DNA of 64,000 nt from Eulemur rufifrons (lineage: Eukaryota > Chordata > Mammalia > Primates > Lemuridae). The position numbers and the translations under genes were made by a program. Numbering within the stretch: position 1 is the first letter of the stretch; each line of letters opens with the position of its first letter. The stretch spans positions 130,001-194,000 of the forward strand of contig NW_027182923.1 in assembly GCF_041146395.1 (NCBI RefSeq), read 5' to 3'. Under the pieces are notes generated by a model. That model was not told the DNA's origin, made no database searches, and saw only the letters and a program-made list of their open reading frames with translations. This document shows positions 49,438-60,222 of the stretch, piece after piece.

Positions 49438-49629
49438 TTTAAGGGCACAGGACCTGGTTAATCTACGGTCAGAGGGGTGCGGTCGGAGTCATCATGAAAG
49501 CACAACATCATTCCCTGGGCCCTGGGACAAGATCTACATGCAGGACTCAGGCGGAGCCTCATCTCACACATGGCATGGCTGTATTGTAGGCTTGCTTCAC
49601 TCTGGGAATGGAAGTAGTGTGAGAATTAG
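49438..49629 (+). repeat. Core, type B
   Basis: Type B starts TTTAAGGGCACAGGACCTG, has CTACATGCAGGACTCAGGCG in the middle, and ends GAATGGAAGTAGTGTGAGAA. It is homologous to type A along its length (GGGCAC..GG.CC.TGT, CTGGGC.TGGG, ATGCAGGAC, GGAGCCTC, CATGGCATGG, TTGTAGGCTT, AACTCTG) but clearly diverged from it. Confidence 0.9.
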
Positions 49630-50437
49630 GGTTAGGGTTGGGGTTAGGGGTTTCGAGTTAGGGGTTAGGCTTGGAGTCAGGGTTAGGTGCTAGGGATTAG
49701 TGGTTAGGGTTAGAGTTAGTGTTACGGGTTAGGTGTTAACTCTGGTTTAGGGGGCCAGGGTAAGGTTTAGGTTTGGAGTTAGCGTTAGGGTTAGGCGTTA
49801 GGGTTAAGGGATAGGGTTAGGGTTAAGGGTTAGGCTTAGGGTAAGGGTTCAGGTTTAGGGTTAGGGTCAGGGTTAAGGGTTAGGGTGAGGGTTAACAGTT
49901 AGGGATAGGGTTAGGGGGTTAGGGATAGGATTAGGTTTAAGGGTTAGGGTTAGGGTTCAGGTTTAAGGTTAACATTAGGGGGTTAGGGTTAGTGTTAACT
50001 GTAAGTCAGTGTTAGGGTTAGATCTCTAGGCATTAAGGTAAAGGTTAGGTTTAAGGTTAAGTGTTAGGGTTATGTTTAATGGTTAGGCTTGGGATTAGGG
50101 TTAAGTGTTAGGGTTAAGGTTAGGGGTTATGACTAAGGATCAACGGTTAGGGTTATTTTTATGCGTAGGGTTAGGGTAAGGTGTTAGGGTTAGTGTTAGT
50201 GTTGTTGGTAGGGTTAAGGTTAGGGTTGGCATTTCAGAATTCGGGATCAGGTGTTATGGTTATGGCTAGGAGTTAGCGTTAGAATTACAGTATAGTGCTT
50301 TTTCTCAGGGTGTCATGCATTAACGTTAAGATAAGGTGTTAAAGTTAGGGTTATGGTGAGCTTTACCTCTTAAGGTGAGCAGTATGATCAGGGTTAGGTG
50401 TTATGTTCTGGGTTAGTCTTATGGGTGAGGGGTAGGG

Positions 50438-50642
50438 TTTATGCTCTGGGCACGGGCCCTGTATGCACTAGGAGGCAAAGATAGGGGTCTTTGATGGTCG
50501 CTGGTAACCTACTCTATCGTATGCAGTGTATGGGCCTCTGGTTTCCTGCAGGACACTGTCGCAGAGCGGGCTTTCATGCATGGCTTAGTAGGATTGTAGG
50601 CTTTCAAAACTCTGAGAAAGCAAGAAGTCTGAGAATTAGATT
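50438..50642 (+). repeat. Core, type A (subtype with GTGTATGGGCCT)
   Basis: Sister of the core at 46,351, with the same TCTTTGATGGTCGCTGG-like segment, CATGCATGGCTTAGTAGG and AATTAGATTTCGGG. The flanks are also shared (GTTAGATCTCTAGGCATTA upstream of both), so a segment of more than 1 kb was duplicated within the right arm. Confidence 0.9.
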
Positions 50643-50961
50643 TCGGGTTAGGATTACGGCACGGTTTAGGGATGAAGATTAGTGTTAGGGTGAGGGCTTA
50701 GGGTTAAGGGTTAGGGTTAGGGTTAGGGTTGATGGTAGGTTGAAGTTTAGGGTTGGCACTTTAGAATATGGATGAGGTGTTATGGTTATGGCTAGGGGTT
50801 AGGTTTAGAATTATGGGATAGGGCTTCTTCTTTGGGTGCTATGCATTAACGTTAACATAAGGGGATAAATTAGTGTTATGGTTAGGTTTATGTTTTAAGG
50901 TGAGCAACAGGATCAGGGTTAGGTTTTATGTTTGGAGTTAGGGTTATCTGTTAGGGATAGT

Positions 50962-51169
50962 GTTTTTGCTTAGCGCACGGGCCCTGTCTTCACCAGGAGG
51001 GGGGGGTTAGGGACTAGGATTGCCACTGGGAACCCGCTCTATCATGCACTAGTTATGGGACGCCGGGTTTCTTGCAGGACACAGTGGCAGAGCCTCCTTT
51101 TACTCATGACGTGGGAGAATTGTAGGCTTTCTAAACTCTGAGAAAGCAAGAAGTCTTAGAATTAGATTT
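50962..51169 (+). repeat. Core, type A
   Basis: CTTAGCGCACGGGCCCTGTC at the start, CTTGCAGGACACAGTGGCAG in the middle and TGAGAAAGCAAGAAGTCTTA at the end. It lies about 320 bp after the previous A core with no B core between, the same spacing as the pair 46,351/46,871. Confidence 0.9.
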
Positions 51170-51670
51170 AGGGGTAGGTTTATGGTAATGTTTAGGGATG
51201 AAGGTTAGTGTTAGGGTGCGTTCTGAAGGTCAGTGGTTAGGGTTAAAGGTTAGTGTTAGGTTTAACCGTTACAGTCAGGTTTATGGTTATGTTTTAGGGT
51301 TAGGGTTAAGGTTAAGGTTTAGCGTTTGGTACAGTGTTAGGCTTAAGTTTTAGCTTTAGGGTTAAAGATTAGGATTAGGGTTAGGGTTAAGGGCTAGTGT
51401 GAGGGTTAATGATAAGGATCAAGACTAAGGGCTAGGGTTTTTGTTAGTGTTAGGAATAAGTCTTCGTGTAGGCTTTAGGGTTAGCGTTAAGTGTTATGGT
51501 TAGGGTTAGGTTTAGGGTTCATGGTTAGTGTTATGTTTAGGGGTTAGTGTTAGGGTTAGGGCTTAGGTTTAGGGTAAGGTTTTAGAGTTCGTGTTCAGCG
51601 TTACGGTCGGAGCTTATGTTTACCGTTAGGGGTTAGTGTTAGTGTTAGGGCTGAGATTTAGCTTTTAGTT

Positions 51671-51860
51671 TAAGGGCACAGGACCTGTTTTATCTACGGT
51701 GAGAAGGGTGCTGTCGGAGTCTCCACGAAAGCACAAAATCGTTCCCTGATCCTTGGGAAAGGACCTACATGCAGGACTCAGGTGGAGCCTCATCTCACGC
51801 ATAGTATAGCTGTATTGTAGGCTTGCTTCACTCTGAGAATGGAAGTAGTGTGAGAATCAG
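51671..51860 (+). repeat. Core, type B
   Basis: TTTAAGGGCACAGGACCTGT at the start, CTACATGCAGGACTCAGGTG in the middle, and GAATGGAAGTAGTGTGAGAA at the end. Confidence 0.9.
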
Positions 51861-52511
51861 GGTTAGGGTTTGGGTTAGGGGTTTGGAGTTTGGGATTATG
51901 GTTCGAGTCAGGGTTAGGTCCTAGGGATTAGGAGTTAGGGTTAGTGTTAGGGATAGGGGTTAGTTGTTGGGTTTGGGTTAGGGTGCTAGGGTTAGGTTTA
52001 GGGTTGGAGTTAATATTAGGGTTAGCGTTTAGGGTTAAAGGATAGGATTATGGTTAAGGGTTTGGCTTAGGGTTAGGGTTAAGGGTTAGTGTTAAGGTTT
52101 AGGGTTAAGTTCAGGGTTACGTGTTAGGGTGAGGGTTAACAGTTAGGGTTATGGTTAGCGTCTTAGGGATAGGGTTAGGGTTAGATTTAGGGGTTAGGTT
52201 TAAGGGTGAAGTGTTAGGGTTATTTTTAGGCATAGTTTTAAAGTTAGGGGCTAGGGTAATGTTTGGTTTGATGGTAGGTTTAAGGTTAGGGTTAGCAGTT
52301 TAGAATTCCCATTAGGGATTAGGTGTTATGGTTATGGCTTGGAGTTAGGGTTAGAATTCAGAGATAGGAGTTGTTCTCAGGGTAAGTGTTATGCATTAAC
52401 GTTATGATAAGGGGTTAAATTTAGGGTTATGGTGAGATTTACATTTTAAGGTGAGCAATGGGATCAGGGTCAGGTGTTATGTTCAGGGTTATGGTTAGGG
52501 GTGAGGGGTAG

Positions 52512-52724
52512 GGTTTATGCTTACGACTCGGGCCCTGTCTGCACTAGACAGGGGGGGAGAGGTTTGGGGTTGCGATTGTCGTCGGGAACCCACTCTAGTG
52601 TATGCTGAGTATGGGCACTGAGGTTTCCGGCAGGACACAGTGGTAGAGCCTCCTTTTATTCATGGCATGGGAGGATTGTAGGCTTTCTAACGCTGAGAAA
52701 GCAAGAAGTCTGATAATTAGATTT
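52512..52724 (+). repeat. Core, type A
   Basis: GTTTATGCTTACGACTCGGG at the start, CCGGCAGGACACAGTGGTAG in the middle, GCTGAGAAAGCAAGAAGTCT at the end. CATGCAGG has changed to CCGGCAGG. Confidence 0.9.
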
Positions 52725-53410
52725 AGGGTTAGGATTATAGTTAGGGTTAGGAATGAGGTTAGTGCTAGGGTGAGGGATTAGGGCTAGGGATTATGGGTAG
52801 AGTTAAGGTTAAATGTTAGAGTTAGGTTTAACGGTTACAGTTAGGTTTAGGGTTACGTTTTAGGGTGAGGGTTATGGTTAGGGGTTAGGGTTTGGTACAG
52901 GGTTAGGGTTAAGTGTTAGGTTTAGGGTTAAAGATTAGAATTCGGATTAGGGTTGACGGTTAGTGTGAGTGTTAATGGTTAAGTTTGTGTTTAAGGGTTA
53001 GGGTTAGGGTTTAGGGCTAGTGTTAAGCGTTCGTGTTAGATTTAGGGTTAGAGTAAAGTGTTATGGTTAGGGTTATGGGTTAGCATTAGGGTTAAAGGTT
53101 AAGGGTTAGGTTTATTTTCAGGCACAGGGTTAGGATTAGGTGTTAGGGTTAGTGTTACCGTTAAGGTTTTTTGTAGGCTTAAGGTTAGGTTTAGCAGTTT
53201 AGAATTAGGGTTAGGGATTAGGTGTTATGGTTATGGTAAGGAGTTAGGGTTAGAATTATGGCATAGGGGTTGGTCTCAGGGTCAGTTTTATGCTTAAAGT
53301 TAGGGTAAGCGGTTAAAGTTAGTGTTACGGTGAGCTTTACGTGTTAAGGTGAGCAATAGGATCAGGGTTAGGTTTTATGTTCAGGGTTAGGGTTATGGGT
53401 GAGGGGTAGA

Positions 53411-53470
53411 GTTTATACTTAGGGTTAGGGTTAGGGTTAGGGTTTAGGCTTAAGGATCAAGGGTTAGGGT
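53411..53470 (+). repeat. Core-less join in the TTAGGG array
   Basis: The usual left flank of a type A core (GGGTAGAGTTTATACTTAGG) is followed not by a core but by perfect GGGTTA repeats. Next comes GGCTTAAGGATCAAGGG, sequence normally found several hundred bases upstream of a core. The core and its downstream half-unit are missing, as expected from unequal recombination at a perfect TTAGGG run. Confidence 0.75.
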
Positions 53471-53725
53471 TAGGGTTAGTGTTAGGGCTGTTGGTAGGGT
53501 TAAATTTAGGGTTAGCAGCTTACAATTAGGTATTAGGTTTTACAGTTATGAATAAGAGTTAGGGTTAGAATTATGGGATAGGTGTTGTCCTCAGGGTAAG
53601 TATTATTCATTAACGTTAGGATAAGGGGTTAGGATTAGGGTTATGGTGAGTTTTACATGTTAAGGTGAGCAATAGGATCAGGGTCAGATGTTATGATCAG
53701 GGTTATGGTTATGGGTTAGGGGCAG

Positions 53726-53934
53726 TGTTTATGCTTAGGGCACAGGCCCTGTCTTCACTAGGTGGGGGGGCTCGGAGGCTGGGATTGTCACCAGGAACCC
53801 ACTCTATCGTATGCTGGGTATGGGCCTCTGGGTTTCATGCAGGGCACAGTGGCAGAGCCTCCTTTCATGCATGGCATGGGAGGATTGTAGGCTTTCTAAA
53901 CTCTGAGAAAGCAAGAAGTCTGAGAATTAGATTT
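53726..53934 (+). repeat. Core, type A
   Basis: GTTTATGCTTAGGGCACAGG at the start, CATGCAGGGCACAGTGGCAG in the middle, TGAGAAAGCAAGAAGTCTGA at the end. This copy gives the longest incidental frame in the window (102 residues, 53,665-53,973). It runs from telomeric repeat through the core into telomeric repeat and is not conserved as a frame in the other cores. Confidence 0.9.
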
Positions 53935-54339
53935 AGGGTTAGGATTACGGTTAGGGTTAGGGATGAAGTTTAGTGTTAGGGAGAGGGCTTAGTGTTAGGG
54001 ATTAGGGTTTGGTACAGGGTTAGGGTTAAGTGTTCGGCTTAGGGGTAAACATTAGGATTAGTGTTAGGTTTAAGGGTTAGCTGAGGGTTAACGGTTAGGG
54101 TTAAGGTGAAGGGTTAGGGTTAGGGTTTAGGGTTAGGATTAGGGGTTCGTGTTAGGTTTAGGGTTACACTTAAGTGTTAGGGTTTAGGTTCAGGTTTAGG
54201 GTTCATGGTTAAGGTTATGTTTAGGGGTTAGGTTTAGGGGTTAGGTTTGGTGTAAGGGTATAGTGTTAGTGAAGGGAGTTTGGGTCAGGGTTTCTGTTTA
54301 GGGTAGGGGTTAGTGTTAGGACTTAGATTTAGCGATTAG

Positions 54340-54530
54340 TTTAAGGTCAGAGGACCTGTTTAATCTATGGTGAGAAGGGTGTGGAATGGGTCGCTGAGAC
54401 ACCACAGCATTGTACCCTGGCCTTGGGCTCAGACGTACATGCAGGAATCAGGGGGAGCCTGTTCTCATGCATGGCATGGTTGTATTGTAGGCTTGGTTAA
54501 CTCTTAGAATGGAAGAAGTGTGAGAATTAG
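54340..54530 (+). repeat. Core, type B
   Basis: AAGGTCAGAGGACCTGTTTA at the start, CGTACATGCAGGAATCAGGG in the middle, GAATGGAAGAAGTGTGAGAA at the end. Confidence 0.9.
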
Positions 54531-54840
54531 GGTTATGGTTAGGGTTAGGGATTTGGGTTTAGGAGAGAGTGTTCAAATGAGGGTTAGGGGTTAGGCATTA
54601 GGGGTTAGGGTTAGTGTTAGGGTTAGGGGTTGGGGTGAGGGTTGGGTTAGGGGCTAGGGTTAGGTTTAGGGTTGGGGTTAGTGTTAGCGTTCGAGTTAGG
54701 GATTAGAGTTAGGGTTAAGGGATAGGATTAGGGTTAAGAGTTTGGCTTAGGGTTCAGGTTAAGGGTTAGGGTTATGGTTAAAGATTAGTGTTAGTTTAAA
54801 CAGTTACAGTTAGGTTTAGGGTTAAATTTTAGGGTGAGGG

Positions 54841-54883
54841 CTTTTTAAACTCTGAGAGAGGAAGACGTCTGAGATTAAGATTT
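54841..54883 (+). repeat. Truncated type A core (last ~43 bp only)
   Basis: Only CTTTTTAAACTCTGAGAGAG and the following GAAGACGTCTGAGATTAAGA remain, joined to TTAGGG repeat that belongs to another part of the unit. It is a recombination scar inside a core. Confidence 0.8.
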
Positions 54884-55431
54884 AGGGATAGGATTATGGT
54901 TAGGATTAGGGATGACGATTAGTGTTAGGGTGAGGGCTTAGGGTTAAGGGTTAGGGTTAGAGTTAGGGTTAAGGTTAGTGTTAGTTTTAACGGTTAAAGT
55001 TAGGTTTAGGGTTAAGGTTTATTGTCAGGGTTAAGGTCAGGGGTTAGGGTTTCGTACAGGGTAAGAGTTAAGTGTTAGGTTTAGGGTTAAAGATTAGCAT
55101 TATGGTTAGTGTTAAAGGTTAGTGTGAGGGTAAAAGTTTAGGGTTAAGTTTAAGGGCTAGGGTTAAGGGTTAGTGTTAGGGTTAAGGGGTCTTGTTAGGT
55201 TTAGGGTTACAGTTAAGTGTTATGGTTAGTGTTAGGGGTTACGGTTAGGCTTAGGGTTCATGGTTAGTGTAACATTTAGGGGTTAGGGCTAGGGTTAAAT
55301 GATAGTGTTAGAGTTAAGGCTTAGGCTTTGGGTAAAGGTTTAGGGATAGGTTTACGGGTTAGGGTTAGTGTCAGGGTTAAATGTTAGGGTGAGAGTTAAC
55401 AGTTATGGTTAGGGTTATTGGTTAGGGGTTG

Positions 55432-55628
55432 TGTTTATGCTTAGGGCACGTGCCTTGTCTGCACTAGGCGGAGAGGTTAGGGGGCTAGCATATTCGCCGG
55501 GAAATCACTCTATCGTATGCTGGGTATTGGCCCCTGGACACAGTGGCAGGGCCTCCTTTCACACATGGCGTGGGAGGATTATAGGCTTTCTAAACTCTGA
55601 GAAAGAAAAAGTCTGAGAATTAGATTTA
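55432..55628 (+). repeat. Core, type A, internally shortened
   Basis: GTTTATGCTTAGGGCACGTG at the start and GAGAAAGAAAAAGTCTGAGA at the end. The usual GGTTTCATGCA is deleted, leaving CCCCTGGACACAGTGG, so the copy is about 15-20 bp shorter than its sisters. Confidence 0.9.
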
Positions 55629-56139
55629 GGGTTAGGATTATGGTTAGAATTAGGGATGAAGTTTAATGTTAAGGTGATGCCTTAGGGTTAGGGGTTAGGT
55701 TTAGGGTCAGAGTTAAAGGTTAGTGTTAGGTTTAACAGTTACAGTTAGGTTTAGCGTTAAGGTTTAGTGTTAGGGTTCAGTTTAGGGGATAGGTTTTGGT
55801 ACAGGTTAAGGTTTAAGTGTTAAGTTTAGAGTTAAAGATTACAATTAGGGTTAGGTTTAAAGGTAAGTGTGAGGATTAACGGTTAGGGTTAAGCATGAGG
55901 GTTAGGGATTAGGTTTAGTGTTAAGGGTTTATGTTAGTTTAGGGTTAGAGTTAAGTGTTATGGTTAGGGTTAGGGGTTAGGGTTAGATATAGGGTGCATG
56001 GTTAGGGTTACGTTTAGGGGTTAGGGTTACGGGTTAGGTTTAGGGTGAGTGTTTGGTGTTAGTGTTGGGCATTAGGATAAGGGCTTAGGTTTAGGGTTAG
56101 CGTTTAGGTTTAGTGTTAGGGCTTAGATTTAGCGGTTAG

Positions 56140-56330
56140 TTTAAGGGCACAGGACCTGTTTAATCTATGGTGAGAAGGGTGCAGAATTGGTCCCCTTGAC
56201 ACCACACCATCGTACCTGGGCCTTGGGCCCAGACCTACATGCAGGACTCAGGCGGAGCTTCTTCTCACTCATGGCATGGCTCTATTGTAGGCTTGGTGAA
56301 CTCTGAAAATGGAGGAAGTGTGAGAATTAG
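56140..56330 (+). repeat. Core, type B
   Basis: TTTAAGGGCACAGGACCTGT at the start, CTACATGCAGGACTCAGGCG in the middle, AATGGAGGAAGTGTGAGAAT at the end. Confidence 0.9.
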
Positions 56331-57095
56331 GGTTATGGTTATGGTTAATTGTTTGGGGTTAGGGGTTAGGGTTCGAGTGTGGTTCAGGGGTTAGAAATTA
56401 GGAGTTAGTGTTAGTGTTAGGGTTAGGGGTTAGGGGTTAGTGTTGGTTTAGGGGCTAGGGTTAGATTCAGAGTTAGGGTTAGTGTTAGGGTTAGGGTTAG
56501 GGATTATGGTTAGGGTTAGGAATTAGGGTTAGGGTTAGGCTTAAGGGATAGGATTAGGGTAAAGGGTTAAGGCTTAGGGTTAGCATTAGGGATTAGGGTT
56601 AGGGTTAAGTGTTAGGGTTTTGGTCTGATTTAAGGGTTAGGGTGAGCGTTAACAGTTAGGGTTAAGGTTAATTGTTAGGATTGGGGGTTAGGCTTAAGGA
56701 TTCGTATTAGGGTTAGGGTATAAGGGTGAGACTTAAGTCTTATGGTTAGGGACAGGGCTTTTGGTTAGGGATAAGGGTTAGGAGTTAGGGTTACTTTTAG
56801 GCATAGGGTAGGATTAGGGGTGAGGGTTAGGATTAGGGTTAGTGTTAGGGTTGTTGGTAGTGTTAAGGTTAGGGTTAGCAGTTTAGAATTAGGGTTAGGG
56901 ATTAGGTTTTATGGTTATGGCTAAGATTTAGGGTTAGAATTATGGGATAGGCGTTGTTCTCAGTGTAAGTGTTATGCATTAACTTTAGGAGATGCGGTTA
57001 AAGTTAGGGTTACAGTGTGGTCTACATGATAAGGTGAGCAGTAGGATCAGGGTTAGGTGTTACGTTCAAGGTTAGGGTTATATGTTAGGCGTACT

Positions 57096-57303
57096 TTTTA
57101 TGCTTAGGGCACGGGCCCTGTCTGCACTAGGCGGGAGGATTAGGGGTCTAGGATTGTGGCCGAGAACTTTCTCTATCGTACACTGGGTATGGGTCCCTGG
57201 GTTTCATGCAGGACACAGTGGCAGAGCCTCTTTTCACGCATGGCATGGGAGGATTGTAGGCTTTCTAAACTCTGAGAAATCAAGAAGTCTGAGAATTAGA
57301 TTT
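57096..57303 (+). repeat. Core, type A
   Basis: TTATGCTTAGGGCACGGGCC at the start, CATGCAGGACACAGTGGCAG in the middle, TGAGAAATCAAGAAGTCTGA at the end. Confidence 0.9.
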
Positions 57304-57828
57304 AGGGATAGGATTATGGTTAGTGTTAAGGATAAAGTTTAGCATTAGGGTGAGGGCTTAGGGTTAGGGGTTAGAGTTACGGTCAGGGTTAAAGGTTAGT
57401 GTTAGGTTTAATGGTTACAGTTAGCTTTAGGGTCAAGTGTTAGGGTTAAGGTTAAGGTTAGGGGTTAGGTTTTGGTACAGGGTAAGGGTTAACTGTTAGG
57501 TTTAGGGTTAAAGATTACGATTAGGGTTAGGTTTAAGGGTTAGTGTGAGAGTTAACGGTTAGGGTTAAGGTTAAGTGTTAGGGTTAGTGGTTAAGTTTAG
57601 GTTTAAGTGTTCGTGTTAGGTTTAGGGTTAGAGTTAAGTGTTATGGTTAGGGTTTGGGGTTAGGGTTAGGTTTAGGGTTCATCGTTAGGGTTACGTTTAG
57701 GCATTAGGGTTATGGGTAAGGATTAGGGTAAGGGTTTAATGTTAGTGTTGGGCGTTAGGGTCAGGGCTTAAGTTTAGGGTTAAGGGTTAGTGTTAGAGTT
57801 AGCATTAGGGCTTAGATTTAGAGGTTAT

Positions 57829-58019
57829 TTTAAGGGCACAGGACCTGTGTAATCTATGGTGAGAAGTGTGCAGAATGGGTCATCGCCACACCACACCATC
57901 GTACCCTAGGCCTTGGGCCCAGACCTACATGCAGGTCTCAGGCAGAGCCTCTTCTCACGCATGGCATGGTTTTATTGTAGGCTTGGCTAACTCTGAGAAT
58001 GGAGGAAGTGTGAGAATTA
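57829..58019 (+). repeat. Core, type B
   Basis: TTTAAGGGCACAGGACCTGT at the start, CTACATGCAGGTCTCAGGCA in the middle, AATGGAGGAAGTGTGAGAAT at the end. Confidence 0.9.
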
Positions 58020-58819
58020 TGGTTATGATTAGGGTTAGGTGTTTGGGGTTAGGGGTTAGTGTTCGAGTGAGGGTTAGGTGTTAGGGATTAGGGGTTAGGG
58101 TTAATGTTAGCATTAGGGGTTAACGGTTAGGGTTGGGTTAGGGACTAGAGATAGATTTAGGGTTGGGGTTAGGGTTAGGGTTAGGGTTAGGGGTTAGGGT
58201 TAGGGTTAAGGGATAGGATTAGGGTTAAGTGTTAAGGCTTAGGGTTAGCATTAAGGGATAGGGTTAGGGTTAAGGGTTAGGGTTATGGTCCGAGTTAAGG
58301 GTTAGGGTGAGGGTTAACAGTTAGGGTTAGGGTTATAAGTTAGGGATAGTGTTAGGTTTAAGGTCTAGGGTTAGGGTTAGAGGTAGCTTTACTGCTAAGA
58401 TTAGGTCTCGGCATTAAGGTAAGGGTTAGTGTTAGGGTTAAGGGTTAGGGTTAGGTTTAATTGTTAGGATTAGGATCAGAATTAAGGGTTAGGCTTAGGG
58501 TTAGGGGATAGGGTTAGGGTTTAGGGTAAACTTTTAAGGTTATGTTTAGGGATAAGGTTAGGGTTAGCGTTTAAGTTTAGGGTTAGTATTAGGGTTGTTT
58601 GTAGGGTTAAGGTAATGTTTAGTGGTTAGAATTAGGGTTAGGGATTAGGGGTTACTGTTATGGCTAGGAGTTAGGGTTAGAATTAAGTGATAGGGGTTGT
58701 TCTTAACATAAGTGTTATGCATTAATGTTAGGATAAGTGGTTAAAGTTAGGTTTACGGTGAGGTTTATGTGTTAAGGTGAGCAATAGGATCAGGGTTAGA
58801 ATTATGAGTGAGGGGTAGG

Positions 58820-59026
58820 GTTTTGCTTAGGGTATGGGCCCTGTCTGCCCTAGGAGTGGGATTGAGGGGGATGCGATTGTCACCAGAAACCCACTCTATC
58901 GTATGCAGGGTATGGGCCCATGGGTTTCTTGTAGGACACTCTGGCAGAGCCTGATTTCACGCATGGTAAAGGAGGATTGTAAGCTTTCAAATCTCTAAGA
59001 AAGTAAGAAGTCTGAGAATTAGATTT
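58820..59026 (+). repeat. Core, type A
   Basis: TTTTGCTTAGGGTATGGGCC at the start (the CACGGG has changed to TATGGG), CTTGTAGGACACTCTGGCAG in the middle, AAGAAAGTAAGAAGTCTGAG at the end. Confidence 0.9.
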
Positions 59027-59348
59027 AAGGTTAGGATTATCGTTATGGTTAGGGATGAAGTTTAATCTTAGGGTGAGGGCTTCGGGTAAGGGGATACGGT
59101 TAGTTTTAGGGTTAAAAGTTACTGTTAGGTTTAACAGTTACAGTTAGACTTAGGGTTTAGGTTTAGGGTTAGGGTTAAGCTTAGGGGTTATGGTTTGGTA
59201 CAGGGTTAGGGTTAAGTGTTAGGGTTAGGGTTAAAGATCATGACAAGGGTTAGAGTTAAGGGTTAGTTTGAGTGTTAACAGTAGGGTTAAGGATAACTTT
59301 TCGGGTTAGGGGTTAGGATTAGTGTTAGGGCTGAGATTTAGCGGTTAG

Positions 59349-59535
59349 TTTAAGGGCACAGGACCTGTTTAATCTATGGTGAGAGTGGTGCACAGGGTCG
59401 CTGCGACACAACACCACCGTACGCTGGGCCTTGGGCCAAGACCTACATACAGGACTCAGGTGGAGCCTCTTCTCACGCATGACATGGCTGTATTGTAGGC
59501 TTGGTTAACTCTGAGAATGGAAGAAGTGTCAGAAA
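59349..59535 (+). repeat. Core, type B, last before the orientation switch
   Basis: TTTAAGGGCACAGGACCTGT at the start, CTACATACAGGACTCAGGTG in the middle, GAATGGAAGAAGTGTCAGAA at the end. Only about 20 bp separate it from the head-to-head junction. Confidence 0.9.
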
Positions 59536-59575
59536 TCGGGTTAGGGCTGGCTGTAGGTGTTTTTAACCCCTAACC
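59536..59575. other. Head-to-head telomere-type junction (TTAGGG to CCCTAA)
   Basis: TTAGGG-strand sequence stops at GGTTAGGGCTGGCTGTAGG. After GTGTTTTT the plus strand continues as AACCCCTAACCCTAACACTA. Each side is telomere-type repeat with its G-rich strand pointing toward the junction, which is the arrangement produced by telomere-telomere fusion or by an inverted duplication. It is not a natural chromosome end, since sequence continues on both sides. Confidence 0.85.
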
Positions 59576-59667
59576 CTAACACTAACCCCCTAATCCTAAC
59601 CCTAACACTAACCCCAAGGTTAAATCTAACCTTAACCCCTACGACAACCCTAACCCTAACCCTAACC

Positions 59668-59706
59668 CCTCTCACTGTAGAATAAACAGGTCCTGTGCCC
59701 TTAAAC
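59668..59706 (-). repeat. Truncated type B core (first ~40 bp only)
   Basis: Read on the minus strand it starts TTTAAGGGCACAGGACCTGT, continues TTATTCTACAGTGAGAGGGG, then passes straight into telomere repeat. It mirrors the start of the core at 59,349. The rest of the core is missing on this side of the junction. Confidence 0.8.
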
Positions 59707-60222
59707 TAACCACTAAATCTAAGCCCTAACATCAACCCTAACCTCTGACCCTAAACCTAAGCCCTGAGCCTAAAGCCCAACACTAACTCTAAACTCTTAC
59801 CCTAAAGCTAATCCCTAACCCTAATGCTAACCTCTAAACGTAACCCTAACTGTGAACCCTAAACCTAACCCTAACCTCGAGCGCTAACCATAGCACTTAA
59901 CTCTAACCCTAAACCTAACATGAACCCTTAATCCTAACACTAACCCTAACCCTAACTCTTAACTTTAACCCTGACTGTTAACCCTCACACTAACCTTTAA
60001 ACCTAACCTTAATCGTAATCTTTAACCCTAAACCTAATATTTAACCCTAATCCTGTACCAAACCCTAAACCCTAACCTTAAACCTAACCATAAAACTTAA
60101 CCCTGAACCTAACTGTAACGGTTAAAACTAAGAGTAACCTGTAACGCTCCCCGTAACCCCTAACTCTAAGCCTTCACCCTAATACTAACCTTGATCCTTA
60201 ACCCGAACCCTAACCTTAACCC

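Larger units (their letters stand above)
45308..59555 (+). repeat. Right degenerate TTAGGG array with A and B cores
   Basis: The plus strand is dominated by TTAGGG variants (GTTAGGG, GTTAGTG, GATTAGG, TTAAGGG). Non-telomeric cores of two types, A and B, occur every 0.5-1.2 kb. From 50.9 to 59.5 kb they mostly alternate, with an A-to-A distance of about 1.66-1.72 kb. Unlike the left array there is no near-identity between units, so this arm is not recently homogenised. Stretches between the listed cores hold only degenerate telomere-type repeat, and I see nothing else in them. Confidence 0.95.
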
